Below are positions 44,216-52,968 of a stretch of 64,000 bases of DNA, piece by piece. The stretch is taken from positions 1,054,001 through 1,118,000 of the forward strand of contig JAENZD010000001.1 in NCBI GenBank assembly GCA_016841445.1, read 5' to 3'. The DNA comes from Anaerolineaceae bacterium. GTDB taxonomy: Bacteria; Chloroflexota; Anaerolineae; Anaerolineales; Anaerolineaceae. A model generated the notes under the pieces. That model searched no databases and was not told where the DNA came from. It worked only from the letters and a program-made list of their open reading frames with translations. The position numbers and the translations under genes were made by a program. Each line of letters starts with the position of its first letter. Within the stretch, counting starts at the first letter, position 1.

Positions 44216-45358
44216 ATGAAAAAGTTCAGGACAGGTATTGTTGGTGTTGGATTCATCGGAGCAGCACACATTGAGGCACTTCGCCGTCTAGGGAATATTG
44301 AAGTTGTTGCTATCGCAGATCCAGTAAATGCTCCCCATAAAGCAGAAAGACTTGGTGTGCCGAAGGCTTATGATAATTACCAGGAAATGATAGAAAAAGA
44401 ATCGTTAGATGTTGTCCATGTCTGCACACCGAATTTTACACACAGTGAAATTACTGTATTTGCAATGGATAATGGAGTCAATGTCGTTTGTGAAAAGCCC
44501 ATGTGTGTCACAATTCAAGAAGCTGATTTGATGGTTGCAAAGGCAAAAGAAACAGGATTAATGAATGGATTAAACTTCCATAACCGATGGTATCCAATGA
44601 CTTCCGAATTAACAGAAATGATTAAAGATGGTGACTTGGGTCCTATTCATGTCATATTTGGAGAATTCACACAAGATTGGTTGCTATATGATACAGATTA
44701 TAACTGGCGGATCGAATCTTCTGAATCAGGCACAACACGTGCGGTCTCAGATATTGGATCTCATTGGATGGATTTAGTGCAGCATGTGACGGGTTTAGAG
44801 ATTAAAGAAGTGTTCGCTGATTTTAAAACCCTTCATGCAACGAGAAGGAAACCAAAATCTGAAGTTTTGGAAACTTTCATAACCTCGAGTGATGATGACA
44901 ACTTTGAAGAAATACCGATAGATACTGAAGATCATGCCAGTGTCCTATTTCACTTTTCAAATGGTGCTGTCGGCAGCGCAATCTTCAGTCAGATTATTAC
45001 TGGTAGAAAATGTAAATTGGCGATGAGCATTTCAGGCATGAAACAGACAGCGTATTGGTGCAGTGATACCTGCAATGAACTCTGGTTAGGTCGCAGAGGC
45101 GATTACAATCAAGTCTTTGAAAAAGATGCCAGCCTAATGCATAAGAAAACGATGGTTAATGCAGGTTATCCTGGTGGTCATGCAGAGGGATTTCCCGATG
45201 CAATAAAAAATAATTTTCGGGCGATGTATGCAAACATTGGTAAACCAAATAATGCACCTGATTATGCAACATTTTTCGATGGGCGAAATGAACTAATATT
45301 ATGTGAGAAGATCCTGGAAAGTGCTCGCACTCACAAATGGGTTAAGGTGGATTATTAA
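44216..45358 (+). CDS. Gfo/Idh/MocA-family oxidoreductase
   Basis: The 380-residue enzyme has the cofactor motif GIVGVGFIGAAHIEAL, the family EKP motif (VVCEKPMC), and a second-domain catalytic region SDIGSHWMDLVQ. It should oxidise a sugar or cyclitol with NAD(P). AAGGAG eight bases upstream selects the ATG at 44216 over a longer in-frame extension. With the preceding isomerase and following ROK kinase it forms a sugar-catabolism set. Confidence 0.92.
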   Translation: MKKFRTGIVGVGFIGAAHIEALRRLGNIEVVAIADPVNAPHKAERLGVPKAYDNYQEMIEKESLDVVHVCTPNFTHSEITVFAMDNGVNVVCEKPMCVTIQEADLMVAKAKETGLMNGLNFHNRWYPMTSELTEMIKDGDLGPIHVIFGEFTQDWLLYDTDYNWRIESSESGTTRAVSDIGSHWMDLVQHVTGLEIKEVFADFKTLHATRRKPKSEVLETFITSSDDDNFEEIPIDTEDHASVLFHFSNGAVGSAIFSQIITGRKCKLAMSISGMKQTAYWCSDTCNELWLGRRGDYNQVFEKDASLMHKKTMVNAGYPGGHAEGFPDAIKNNFRAMYANIGKPNNAPDYATFFDGRNELILCEKILESARTHKWVKVDY

Positions 45359-45506
45359 TCCCATCCGAGGCAGCGTTGGAAACAGATTCTTACGAAAAAT
45401 TCGTTTATAGCTGTAGAAAGATATTCGGCTAAATTTTGTTTACTGTAATATGATATAAAATATATTTCTGATGTAGATATTCAGTAATAAGTTAATGGAG
45501 AAAAGA

Positions 45507-46484
45507 ATGAAGGTTGTTGTTGGCTGCGATCTTGGCGGAACAAATATTAAAGCTGGACTGGTTGATATCGAAAATGGCGAGGTAATAATTTCAGAATCGA
45601 TTCCCACGAAAGCTCGAAAAGGCCCAGAAGTTGTTATGGAACGGATGGCTGCCCATATAACAGAACTTATTAAAAGGTCTGGGATCCCCAATAAAGAAAT
45701 ATTAGGTTTAGGTATCAGTATTCCCGGTATGCTTGATTTGGATACGAATACTACCTTATTTCTTCCTAATCTAGTTGGTGGTTGGCGTAATGTACCGGTT
45801 GGGGATCGGATGTCATCTTATTTGGATTTGGAAGTATCTATTCTTAACGATGTTCAGGCTATTACATATGGGGAATGGGGATTTGGCGCAGGAAAAGGGG
45901 TTAATTCAATGGCTTGCTTTGCAATTGGAACAGGCGTTGGTGGTGGATTAATTGTAAAAAACGAGCTGGTTTTAGGATTAGGGGGCAGTGCAGGCGAATT
46001 AGGACATCAAACGGTTGAACTGAATGGACCGATCTGCGGCTGCGGTAATCATGGTTGTGTGGAGGTTTATGCTTCCGGACCCGCTATTGCAGCTTCTGCC
46101 GCCAGGGGTGTTCTTCAAGGATGGTCAACGAAAATTGTGGACATGATTGACAATGATCTGAACCAATTGACACCCGAAATCGTCACGAAGGCTGCTAATT
46201 TAGGTGATAAGTTTGCGCTGGAAGTATTGGAAAGAGCAGGAACCTATCTGGGCGTCGGTGTTGCTAATGTTCTGACAACCTTGGCCGTCGAGCGGATCGT
46301 CATCGGTGGAGGTGTTGCTAAAGCGGGAGATCTTCTTTTGAATCCAATCAGGAAAGCGATTAAGGAGCGGGTATTTTTGATGCCAGTTGAAAATGTAGAT
46401 GTTGTCCAGGCAAAATTAGGAACCGGTGCAGGTATCGTTGGGATGGCCGCCTGGCGGGCGCGAAAGAGTGGTATTGAATTATAA
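45507..46484 (+). CDS. ROK-family sugar kinase (glucokinase-like)
   Basis: The roughly 325-residue protein has the phosphate-binding DLGGTNIKAGLVD, the catalytic ILNDVQAI region, and the ROK zinc motif GHQTVELNGPICGCGNHGCVE (CxCGxxGCxE). It phosphorylates glucose or a related hexose with ATP. GGAG six bases upstream supports the ATG at 45507. No DNA-binding domain is present, so it is a kinase rather than a ROK repressor. Confidence 0.92.
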   Translation: MKVVVGCDLGGTNIKAGLVDIENGEVIISESIPTKARKGPEVVMERMAAHITELIKRSGIPNKEILGLGISIPGMLDLDTNTTLFLPNLVGGWRNVPVGDRMSSYLDLEVSILNDVQAITYGEWGFGAGKGVNSMACFAIGTGVGGGLIVKNELVLGLGGSAGELGHQTVELNGPICGCGNHGCVEVYASGPAIAASAARGVLQGWSTKIVDMIDNDLNQLTPEIVTKAANLGDKFALEVLERAGTYLGVGVANVLTTLAVERIVIGGGVAKAGDLLLNPIRKAIKERVFLMPVENVDVVQAKLGTGAGIVGMAAWRARKSGIEL

Positions 46485-46594
46485 ATCTATTTAGGGAGCC
46501 GAAACATTATTTAATAAATTTAGATTTGATGTTGTTTATAACTATTCTATTGATACAACACTCAGGTTCATGAAAAAGTATTAGAAGAAAGATA

Positions 46595-47578
46595 ATGGAA
46601 TACTATCCTTTGTTTTTTAAGCCTGTCCTGAAAGATTACCTTTGGGGTGGCAGAAAATTGGAACAGTTTGGCAGAGCACTCCCAGAATCTGGAACAATTG
46701 CCGAGAGTTGGGAGATTTCAGGCCATGAAGATGGTATGACATTGGTCGAAAACGGAGTCTATGCAGGAAAATCACTCAATGATTTAATAAAACTACTTGG
46801 TGAAGGCTTGGTGGGGAGGAATAACAAGTGGGCTTTGGAACGCGGGATATTTCCACTTTTGGTAAAACTGATCGATGCAAATCAAAGTTTATCCGTCCAG
46901 GTTCACCCTGGTGATGATTATGCTTTGGCGAATGAAGGAAATGAACTGGGGAAAACAGAGATGTGGGTGGTTTTGGATGCTAAACCTGGTGCGGCTATCA
47001 TTTATGGATTAACCAGACAAACAAACCACGAAGAACTACAGGAAGCTATTATAGGTGGTGATATTACCGACTTTCTCCATATAACCACAATCAAAAAGGG
47101 CGATCATGTCTGTGTCCCTTCAGGCACCCTCCATGCCATACTTGCAGGTTCAATATTAGTGGAAGTGCAGCAAAGTTCAAATATAACTTACCGCGTTTAC
47201 GACTGGGGTAGGGTCAATGAAAACGGAAAATCTCGTGAACTGCATATCGACAAGTCGCTGGATGTGATTAACTATGAACAAGTCAGCCTGGCTCTTTCTG
47301 AACCAATTGTTATTGAAAAAGATGAACAGAGATTAACCGAACGATTATGCCAGAATCGTTACTTTACAACTGACCGGCTAGCCTTGGGTAAAGGGGAGCT
47401 TTTTTCCGGTCTTTGTGATGGTTCTACGCTTGAAATTTGGGGTATTCTGTCTGGTTCTATTGAATTGAATGGTTATTTGATGGAGGGAGTTAAGTTTGTC
47501 CTCCTGCCTGCTGGCTTAGGACCTTACCAAATATCTGTTCTTAATGATGCAACTTTACTGCGAACTTATATGAATTAA
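46595..47578 (+). CDS. manA: Mannose-6-phosphate isomerase, class I
   Basis: The 327-residue cupin enzyme interconverts mannose-6-P and fructose-6-P. LFFKPVLKDYLWGG is the N-terminal family motif. The zinc ligands are in QVHPGDDYA, GKTEMW and PSGTLHAI, and VYDWGR is typical of the class I short form (about 320 residues). It follows the ROK kinase by 110 bp, so the kinase and isomerase can feed mannose-type sugars into glycolysis. Confidence 0.94.
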   Translation: MEYYPLFFKPVLKDYLWGGRKLEQFGRALPESGTIAESWEISGHEDGMTLVENGVYAGKSLNDLIKLLGEGLVGRNNKWALERGIFPLLVKLIDANQSLSVQVHPGDDYALANEGNELGKTEMWVVLDAKPGAAIIYGLTRQTNHEELQEAIIGGDITDFLHITTIKKGDHVCVPSGTLHAILAGSILVEVQQSSNITYRVYDWGRVNENGKSRELHIDKSLDVINYEQVSLALSEPIVIEKDEQRLTERLCQNRYFTTDRLALGKGELFSGLCDGSTLEIWGILSGSIELNGYLMEGVKFVLLPAGLGPYQISVLNDATLLRTYMN

Positions 47579-47636
47579 GAAGGAAAATAGGCTGCTTAAG
47601 TAAATTGGCTTTCCTTATCCATTGATACAAAAGCGA

Positions 47637-47662
47637 AAAGTCCGGAGTGCACTCCGGACTTT
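47637..47662. terminator. Bidirectional terminator between manA and the peroxiredoxin gene
   Basis: A perfect 26-bp palindrome (AAAGTCCGGAGTG and its complement) separates the convergent genes. The minus-strand tail CTTTTCGCTTTT matches the tail of the orphan terminator at 38.7 kb. Confidence 0.9.
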
Positions 47663-47688
47663 GTAATATCTGCGCCAAGAATATTTTA

Positions 47689-48402
47689 TTAATCGAAAGC
47701 TTCTTCTGGCTTCCATTCCATCCAAACCTTGCCTGCTAATGCCGGACTAGGTTTGAGAGTCTTTTTGCCAGGCTGCCACCCTGCAGGGGTAACTTCGCCG
47801 GTTTTGACGACATGCTGGAAAGCTTTCACCTGGCGAAGCAGCTCGACAACGTTGCGACCTACTTCAGTTGTCATGACTTCCATTGCACGAATGTTGAAAT
47901 CGGGGTCTATGAGGAAACGACCGCGGATATCGACACCGCTTTGCTCATCATAAACACCGTATAATTGACCGACCCTACCACCCGCATCGGCTAATAATGG
48001 AAACGGCACGCCGCCCTCCACCATTTTTGAAAGTTCTACTTCTTGCCAAATTTTGTGGGAGAAATGACTGTTTGTACTGATTGCCAAAAACTCCACACCA
48101 AGTTCCTGGAATTCGGGATATTTAACAGCGACCGCTGTTAGTTCGGTCGGTCAGACAAAGGTGAAATCCCCTGGATAGAAGCAAACAACGATCCATTTGC
48201 CTTTGTGATCGGATAATCTTATGTTTTTAAAACCCTCACCTTGAAAAGCAGTCAGCTCAAAATCAGGTGCGGGTTTTCCAACGCGTGCTATTTCCATAAA
48301 AGCCTCCTTTTTGGATGCAATTTCTGTTGGGTTGACTTCGGGTTTCTTTTGTACAATCGGGCCCTTGGAAGGGGTTGCACAACCTGCGGGTTTTTCTGGC
48401 AT
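47689..48402 (-). CDS. Selenocysteine-containing peroxiredoxin (AhpC/Prx1 family)
   Basis: Read through one in-frame TGA (48151-48153), the gene encodes 237 residues of a typical AhpC/Prx protein. The TGA replaces the peroxidatic Cys: PGDFTFV-U-PTELTA. The downstream frame is unbroken, ending [12 protein letters not shown]...GKVWMEW. The usual resolving Cys (VCPA) is Thr (VTPA), so it would be a 1-Cys (1-Sec) enzyme reducing peroxides with an external thiol. A SECIS-like hairpin follows the TGA. Two in-frame starts each have a ribosome site: 48402 (GGGAGGT) and 48297 (AAGGAGG, giving the canonical N-terminus). PrxU-type selenoproteins are known in anaerobes. The decoding genes lie outside the window. 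Confidence 0.88.
48123..48153 (-). promoter_or_regulatory. UGA and SECIS-like hairpin in the peroxiredoxin gene
   Basis: On the minus strand, ten bases after the TGA, TAACAGC pairs perfectly with GCTGTTA around the tetraloop GGTC (48130-48133). The loop begins 17 bases after the TGA. E. coli fdhF also carries GGUC in its apical loop, about 18 bases after the UGA. The hairpin should recruit SelB for selenocysteine insertion. Confidence 0.8.
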
Positions 48403-48777
48403 TCGACCTCCCGTGTTGAAATTTGGCGCAATAATATTCTCACTGAATCATAACATAGATTAATATTTTACAGCATTTTCCATAACTTTAATTTTTATGA
48501 AATGGAGCGGGAAATATTGCTGATATGCTTTTCGCTTCTATTGATCGAGGAAAGTTTATAACGATAATACTCAGGCAATTCACAAAATCAATTCACGTAA
48601 ACAGCTCTTGATGGATATGGTTAACAGCACGGTAATTATGAAATTAATGAATTACTCGGCAACCACCTTCAATTAAAGCTACAAATTACATATATCTGAG
48701 AAACATCAGTTTTAACCAAGGAGGGTTTGACGATATTCGTTTATAATGATCTACGATTACTCTCAAAAAGGTGAGTT
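48403..48777. other. AT-rich intergenic region between divergent peroxiredoxin and ggt genes
   Basis: No ORF, RNA gene or convincing promoter pair could be identified. The left end holds the GGGAGGT ribosome site for the peroxiredoxin and the right end AAGGTGA for the next gene. Both promoters must lie here. Confidence 0.5.
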
Positions 48778-50463
48778 ATGGAATATGATTTTGAATTTCG
48801 GTCTCGACGCAGCAATGTCTTTTCTACACGGGGAATAGCAGCCTCCAGTCAACCCTTGGCATCTCTGGCAGGTTTAGATACCCTGAGAAAAGGGGGGAAT
48901 GCAGCAGATGCTGCTGTTACTGTTGCAGCTGCCTTGAACGTTGTTGAACCCTTTTCAACAGGGATAGGTGGTGATTGTTTTGCCCTGTACTGGGATTCTA
49001 AAACGAAAAAAGTTTATGGATTAAACAGCAGCGGACCAGCGCCTAAGTCAGCCATGATTTCGGCAGTGACTAGTGCAGGATATAAGAAATACCCACTTTA
49101 TACAGGTCACGCTGTCAGCGTGCCGGGAACGGTAGCTGGATGGGATGCGTTGTTAAATCGTTTCGGTACGCTTTCTTTGAGAGAAACGCTTGAACCCGCA
49201 ATTCGCTATGCATTAGATGGTTTCCCGGTGACAGAATGGATTGGTTCACTGTGGAAATTAATGGCGAAAGTACTGCTGCGGGATAAAATCGACAAGGATC
49301 TTCCTCGCCACCTGCAGCGTCTTGGACCACCGCAGCCAAGCGGTCACGAATTTCTGCTGGACGGCAGAGCGCCTGAAGCAGGCGAAATCATGACTTTGAC
49401 AACCCTGGGTGAAACACTAAAAGCAATATCGGAAGGGGGAAGAGATATATTTTACAAAGGCGACCTCGCAGAGAGGATTTGCCAATATACACAGAAATAC
49501 GGCGGATGGCTTGAAATATCCGATCTGGCTGATTATGAACCAGAGTGGGTTGAGTCCATCACTGCAGATTATCGCGGGGTGCAGCTTCACGAGTGCCCTC
49601 CGAACGGTCAGGGGCTTGCCGCCATCATGGCTGTTAAAATAGCCACTGCATTTGACCTGGCAAAAATGGATATGTCCGACCGTACCCATATCATGATTGA
49701 ATGTATGCGTTTGGGATTTTCAGAAGCCCTTCAATGGGTCTCAGACCCGCATTTTGCGGCAATCCCTTATGATAAATTGATTTCTGAGGAATATATTCAC
49801 GAAAAGCAGCAGCAGCTATCTATGAAGCATGCGATTAAACACCTGACAGATGGAACCCAACCTGTGGGTGAGGATACAGTTTACCTCAGTGTCATTGATG
49901 GGGAAGGTAATGCTTGCTCATTCATCAACAGCCTGTACAGGGGCGGTGGATCAGGATTGGTCGTGCCGGGGACAGGTATTTTCTTGCAAAACCGAGCTGC
50001 CCTTTTCAGCCTTGATCCTGGACACCCGAATGCGCTGGAAGGGGGCAAGCGACCTTACCATACGATCATACCTGCCATGCTGACAAAAGACGGAGAGCTT
50101 TTTGGCAGCTATGGTATCATGGGCGGGTTCATGCAGCCCCAGGCACACCTGCAGGTTTTATCCAATCTGGTGGACTGCGGGCAAAACCCCCAGCAGTCAC
50201 TGGATATGCCGCGTTTTTGCTTGAATGTGGATGCTGGCGGTGGTGTGGGTGCACTGGACCCCGGCGGCGAGGTATGGATAGAGAAAGGTTTCAGTTTTGA
50301 TGAGATGGCATCCCTCACAAACCGTGGGCACCGCCTTTCTCCGCTCAGCGGACTTAACCGGAAATACTTCGGCGGAGGGCAGGTAATATTACGCAATCCT
50401 GAGACGGGTGTGATGACGGCTGGTTCTGACCCGCGCAAGGACGGCTGCGCGATGGGGTGGTAA
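48778..50463 (+). CDS. ggt: Gamma-glutamyltransferase family protein
   Basis: The 561-residue Ntn-hydrolase precursor has the N-terminal GGNAADAAVTVAAALNVVEP and FSTGIGGDCFALYW motifs. The probable autoprocessing and nucleophile Thr lies in GEDTVYLSVIDGEGNACSF, followed by GGKRPYHTIIPAM. It cleaves or transfers gamma-glutamyl groups, e.g. of glutathione or poly-glutamate. No signal peptide is seen, unlike periplasmic E. coli GGT, so it may be cytoplasmic. Confidence 0.9.
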   Translation: MEYDFEFRSRRSNVFSTRGIAASSQPLASLAGLDTLRKGGNAADAAVTVAAALNVVEPFSTGIGGDCFALYWDSKTKKVYGLNSSGPAPKSAMISAVTSAGYKKYPLYTGHAVSVPGTVAGWDALLNRFGTLSLRETLEPAIRYALDGFPVTEWIGSLWKLMAKVLLRDKIDKDLPRHLQRLGPPQPSGHEFLLDGRAPEAGEIMTLTTLGETLKAISEGGRDIFYKGDLAERICQYTQKYGGWLEISDLADYEPEWVESITADYRGVQLHECPPNGQGLAAIMAVKIATAFDLAKMDMSDRTHIMIECMRLGFSEALQWVSDPHFAAIPYDKLISEEYIHEKQQQLSMKHAIKHLTDGTQPVGEDTVYLSVIDGEGNACSFINSLYRGGGSGLVVPGTGIFLQNRAALFSLDPGHPNALEGGKRPYHTIIPAMLTKDGELFGSYGIMGGFMQPQAHLQVLSNLVDCGQNPQQSLDMPRFCLNVDAGGGVGALDPGGEVWIEKGFSFDEMASLTNRGHRLSPLSGLNRKYFGGGQVILRNPETGVMTAGSDPRKDGCAMGW

Positions 50464-50592
50464 GTAAGTTACTTATAAGCTTTTTTGAAAAACAGATAGG
50501 CTGTATACATCAGTGCAGCTTATTGTAAAGGTTGAGAGATCCCAAAAATTTTTATTGAATTGGAATATGTCAAAATCGACTTTTCAATGATT

Positions 50593-51849
50593 TTAAATCA
50601 TTTCCTTACGAGACGCTTCTATTGTCGCAAGCTGATCCTGACATTTTCCTAACTTAACAAGCCCGGAAACGAGGTCATCGATTCCTTCCTGTCCAGATCG
50701 GAAGATCGATTCACCCATCCAGACCGCTTCAGAGCTGTATGCGCGATCTGCATCAGGGAAGGTCATGCTCTCGAAATCAAAATATTCCGGGAATGCGCTG
50801 GGAACCGGCAGCTTAGAAAGAGTCGGTTTAAACAGATCATAGCGGTTCATTGGCGGGTAGCCTGTATCCACCGGGATGCCTTCATTGGATAAGGCGTAGC
50901 AGAAGGTTTCATTTTTGCAATGGAAGAACTCAGGATCGATCTTAATTACGTAGCGGTACAAGTTCCGGCGTGTTTGACGCAGATCACGCTTGAGCATCCG
51001 TATCCCAGGTACTTCGCTGAGTGATTCCTCAAGGTAATCTGCCATGGCTTCACGTTCTTCAAATTGCTTTGGAAATCGCTCCAAAGCGACCAAACCAAGG
51101 GCTGCATGAAGTTCTGACCAGCGGTAATTCACTCCGAAGGTGAATTCCTGTCCATCTGCATCCTTAGGACGTCCGCAATCGATGATACTGGCAGCACGAT
51201 CAGCCATATGCTTGTCTTTGCAAAGGAGTACTCCACCTTCCCCTGTCGTGAGCGATTTCCAGGACTGCAGACTGAATGATCCAAAATCGCCAATTGTGCC
51301 AGCGCCCATACCACGCCAGCGTGCGCCATGTGCATGCGCACTATCTTCTACGACCACCAGATTATATTTTTGGGCAATTTCCATGATGGCGTCCATGTCC
51401 ACCATTTGTGAGGCGATGTGGACCACAAATATTGCTTTTGTTTTGGGTGTGATTGCTTCTTCTACCCTGGAAGGGTCGACACAGTATGTTTCGGGGTCGA
51501 TGTCCACGAAAACAGGGATCGCCCCAGCGGCCATTGGTGCAGAGGCCGTTGCCTGGAAAGTGTATGCAGGAACGATCACTTCATCACCCCAGCCAATCCC
51601 AGCCGCACGCATGGCAACTTCCATAGTAATGGAGCCGTTCATCATGGGCACTGCATAACCGCCGCCTTGTAACTCGGAAAATTTTTCTGCAAACTCAGCT
51701 GTTTGAGGTCCGGGAAAAGGTGCGCCGCCCCAACGGCCTGTTTGAATTGTCCTTGTAACAGCCATGATTTCTTGTTCATCGAAAATCGGCCATTTCGGAT
51801 AGCCTTCAGTGCGAATAGGATCCCCGCCTAATACTGCTAATTTTGTCAT
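50593..51849 (-). CDS. DegT/DnrJ/EryC1/StrS-family PLP aminotransferase
   Basis: The 418-residue protein has the PLP Lys in SFSLQSWKSLTTGEGG and VVEDSAHAHGARW for cofactor binding. The N-terminal GRWGGAPFPGPQTAEFAEKF resembles scyllo-inosose and AHBA-type sugar aminotransferases. It probably transfers an amino group to a keto-sugar or keto-inositol. AGGAGCATGA precedes the ATG. It lies 98 bp downstream of the kinase gene on the same strand, possibly in one operon with it and GH4. Confidence 0.9.
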   Translation of the reverse strand: MTKLAVLGGDPIRTEGYPKWPIFDEQEIMAVTRTIQTGRWGGAPFPGPQTAEFAEKFSELQGGGYAVPMMNGSITMEVAMRAAGIGWGDEVIVPAYTFQATASAPMAAGAIPVFVDIDPETYCVDPSRVEEAITPKTKAIFVVHIASQMVDMDAIMEIAQKYNLVVVEDSAHAHGARWRGMGAGTIGDFGSFSLQSWKSLTTGEGGVLLCKDKHMADRAASIIDCGRPKDADGQEFTFGVNYRWSELHAALGLVALERFPKQFEEREAMADYLEESLSEVPGIRMLKRDLRQTRRNLYRYVIKIDPEFFHCKNETFCYALSNEGIPVDTGYPPMNRYDLFKPTLSKLPVPSAFPEYFDFESMTFPDADRAYSSEAVWMGESIFRSGQEGIDDLVSGLVKLGKCQDQLATIEASRKEMI

Positions 51850-51947
51850 TCATGCTCCTAGAAATGATCAGTGACTTTTACGAATAGATCAATTTTAGAT
51901 CACCCGAATAGTATACAGCAGAACCATGTTTTCAGGTATTGTTGAAT

Positions 51948-52958
51948 TTAAGAGATCAAATTAACTCGATCAAGCAATGCCCTTGTTGATTGGTTCAATG
52001 TTTTTCGAAAATCTTGCGATAAAAGATCAACTTTCTCCGCAGCTAAAAGCACTGCGCCCAAAACCGGGGGAACCTCAAGCGATATAAACCTGGCATTAGG
52101 TGCAAATGCGAGAATTGTCTGGGAAAATGGCGAGATATAGATATCACCGGATTTGAACATGCTTCCAATCAGGACGATATCGAAATTTTCATCTTTAATA
52201 TCAAGCTGCTTAATGACAGAAATGACGTTTTTTGCCAGGTCATGGGCGGAGAAATCAACAATATCTTGTGCCACCTTATCTCCATCGATAGCTGCCTGGA
52301 TGATGTCCTTTGCCAGGGTGGGTGAAAGGTTGATTTGATGCGTGGCTAAACCTTCGATCAGTGTATCTTCGCTTTCAACCCCTGTATGCTCCATAAAAAT
52401 TGAAGTGAGTTTCGTTTTTGGTCCGCGCAGTGACCAGGCATAAGTGGCAGCGGTTATGGCTAGCCAGACCAATTCCGATGCACCGCCAAACTCCCCGAAT
52501 GAAATGCTGTTTCCGGTAATCCTTCCACTTTCCCCAGCTTTCCCTCGACCGCGGATATTATTTCCAGTTCCTGCATCGACAGCGATCCCCCAGCCATCCG
52601 GTGCACCCGCAATCAAACCGATCTCAGCGTCATTAGCGATCTTATATTTTGCAGGAATGCTAAGTGAGTCAATTGCGTCTATCATCATTGGTTTTTCAGA
52701 GGGCCAATCATAACCTGAAATTCCAAAACCCATTGCCAAAATTTCTTCTTGACTAACCTTCACTTTATGCAGGCAATCGGAAATGACCGAATTAATCGTA
52801 TTTGTCATGCCCTCTACACCAACCACCTCATAATTTCCACCACCACCTTGGGAAAATCCAAGCGCCTTCCCATTAGTATCTGCAAGCATAGCATGGGTTT
52901 TGGTTGACCCAACATCCACTCCGAGTAAATATTTCTTCAGACTCATTTGGGTTGCCAT
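51948..52958 (-). CDS. BadF/BadG/BcrA/BcrD-type sugar kinase (GlcNAc-kinase-like)
   Basis: The roughly 336-residue ASKHA-fold protein has phosphate 1 LLGVDVGSTKTHAMLAD, connect motif NDAEIGLIAG and phosphate 2 AVDAGTGNNIRGRG. It resembles N-acetylglucosamine kinases. The ATG at 52958 (AGGA upstream) lies ten bases after the GH4 stop. The longer frame running into GH4 is rejected. Cotranscription with GH4 suggests it phosphorylates the released sugar or its glycoside. Confidence 0.88.
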   Translation of the reverse strand: MATQMSLKKYLLGVDVGSTKTHAMLADTNGKALGFSQGGGGNYEVVGVEGMTNTINSVISDCLHKVKVSQEEILAMGFGISGYDWPSEKPMMIDAIDSLSIPAKYKIANDAEIGLIAGAPDGWGIAVDAGTGNNIRGRGKAGESGRITGNSISFGEFGGASELVWLAITAATYAWSLRGPKTKLTSIFMEHTGVESEDTLIEGLATHQINLSPTLAKDIIQAAIDGDKVAQDIVDFSAHDLAKNVISVIKQLDIKDENFDIVLIGSMFKSGDIYISPFSQTILAFAPNARFISLEVPPVLGAVLLAAEKVDLLSQDFRKTLNQSTRALLDRVNLIS

Positions 52959-52968
52959 ATTTTCCTGA

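Noticed and set aside
47689-48402. Peroxiredoxin as a pseudogene or two separate genes split by a stop codon
   Set aside because: The single TGA is exactly at the catalytic Cys, the rest of the protein is undamaged, and a SECIS-like hairpin follows.
51140-51658. 172-codon open frame on the plus strand inside the DegT gene
   Set aside because: Antisense shadow: low-complexity, Ser/Pro/Ala-rich translation opposite conserved PLP-enzyme sequence.
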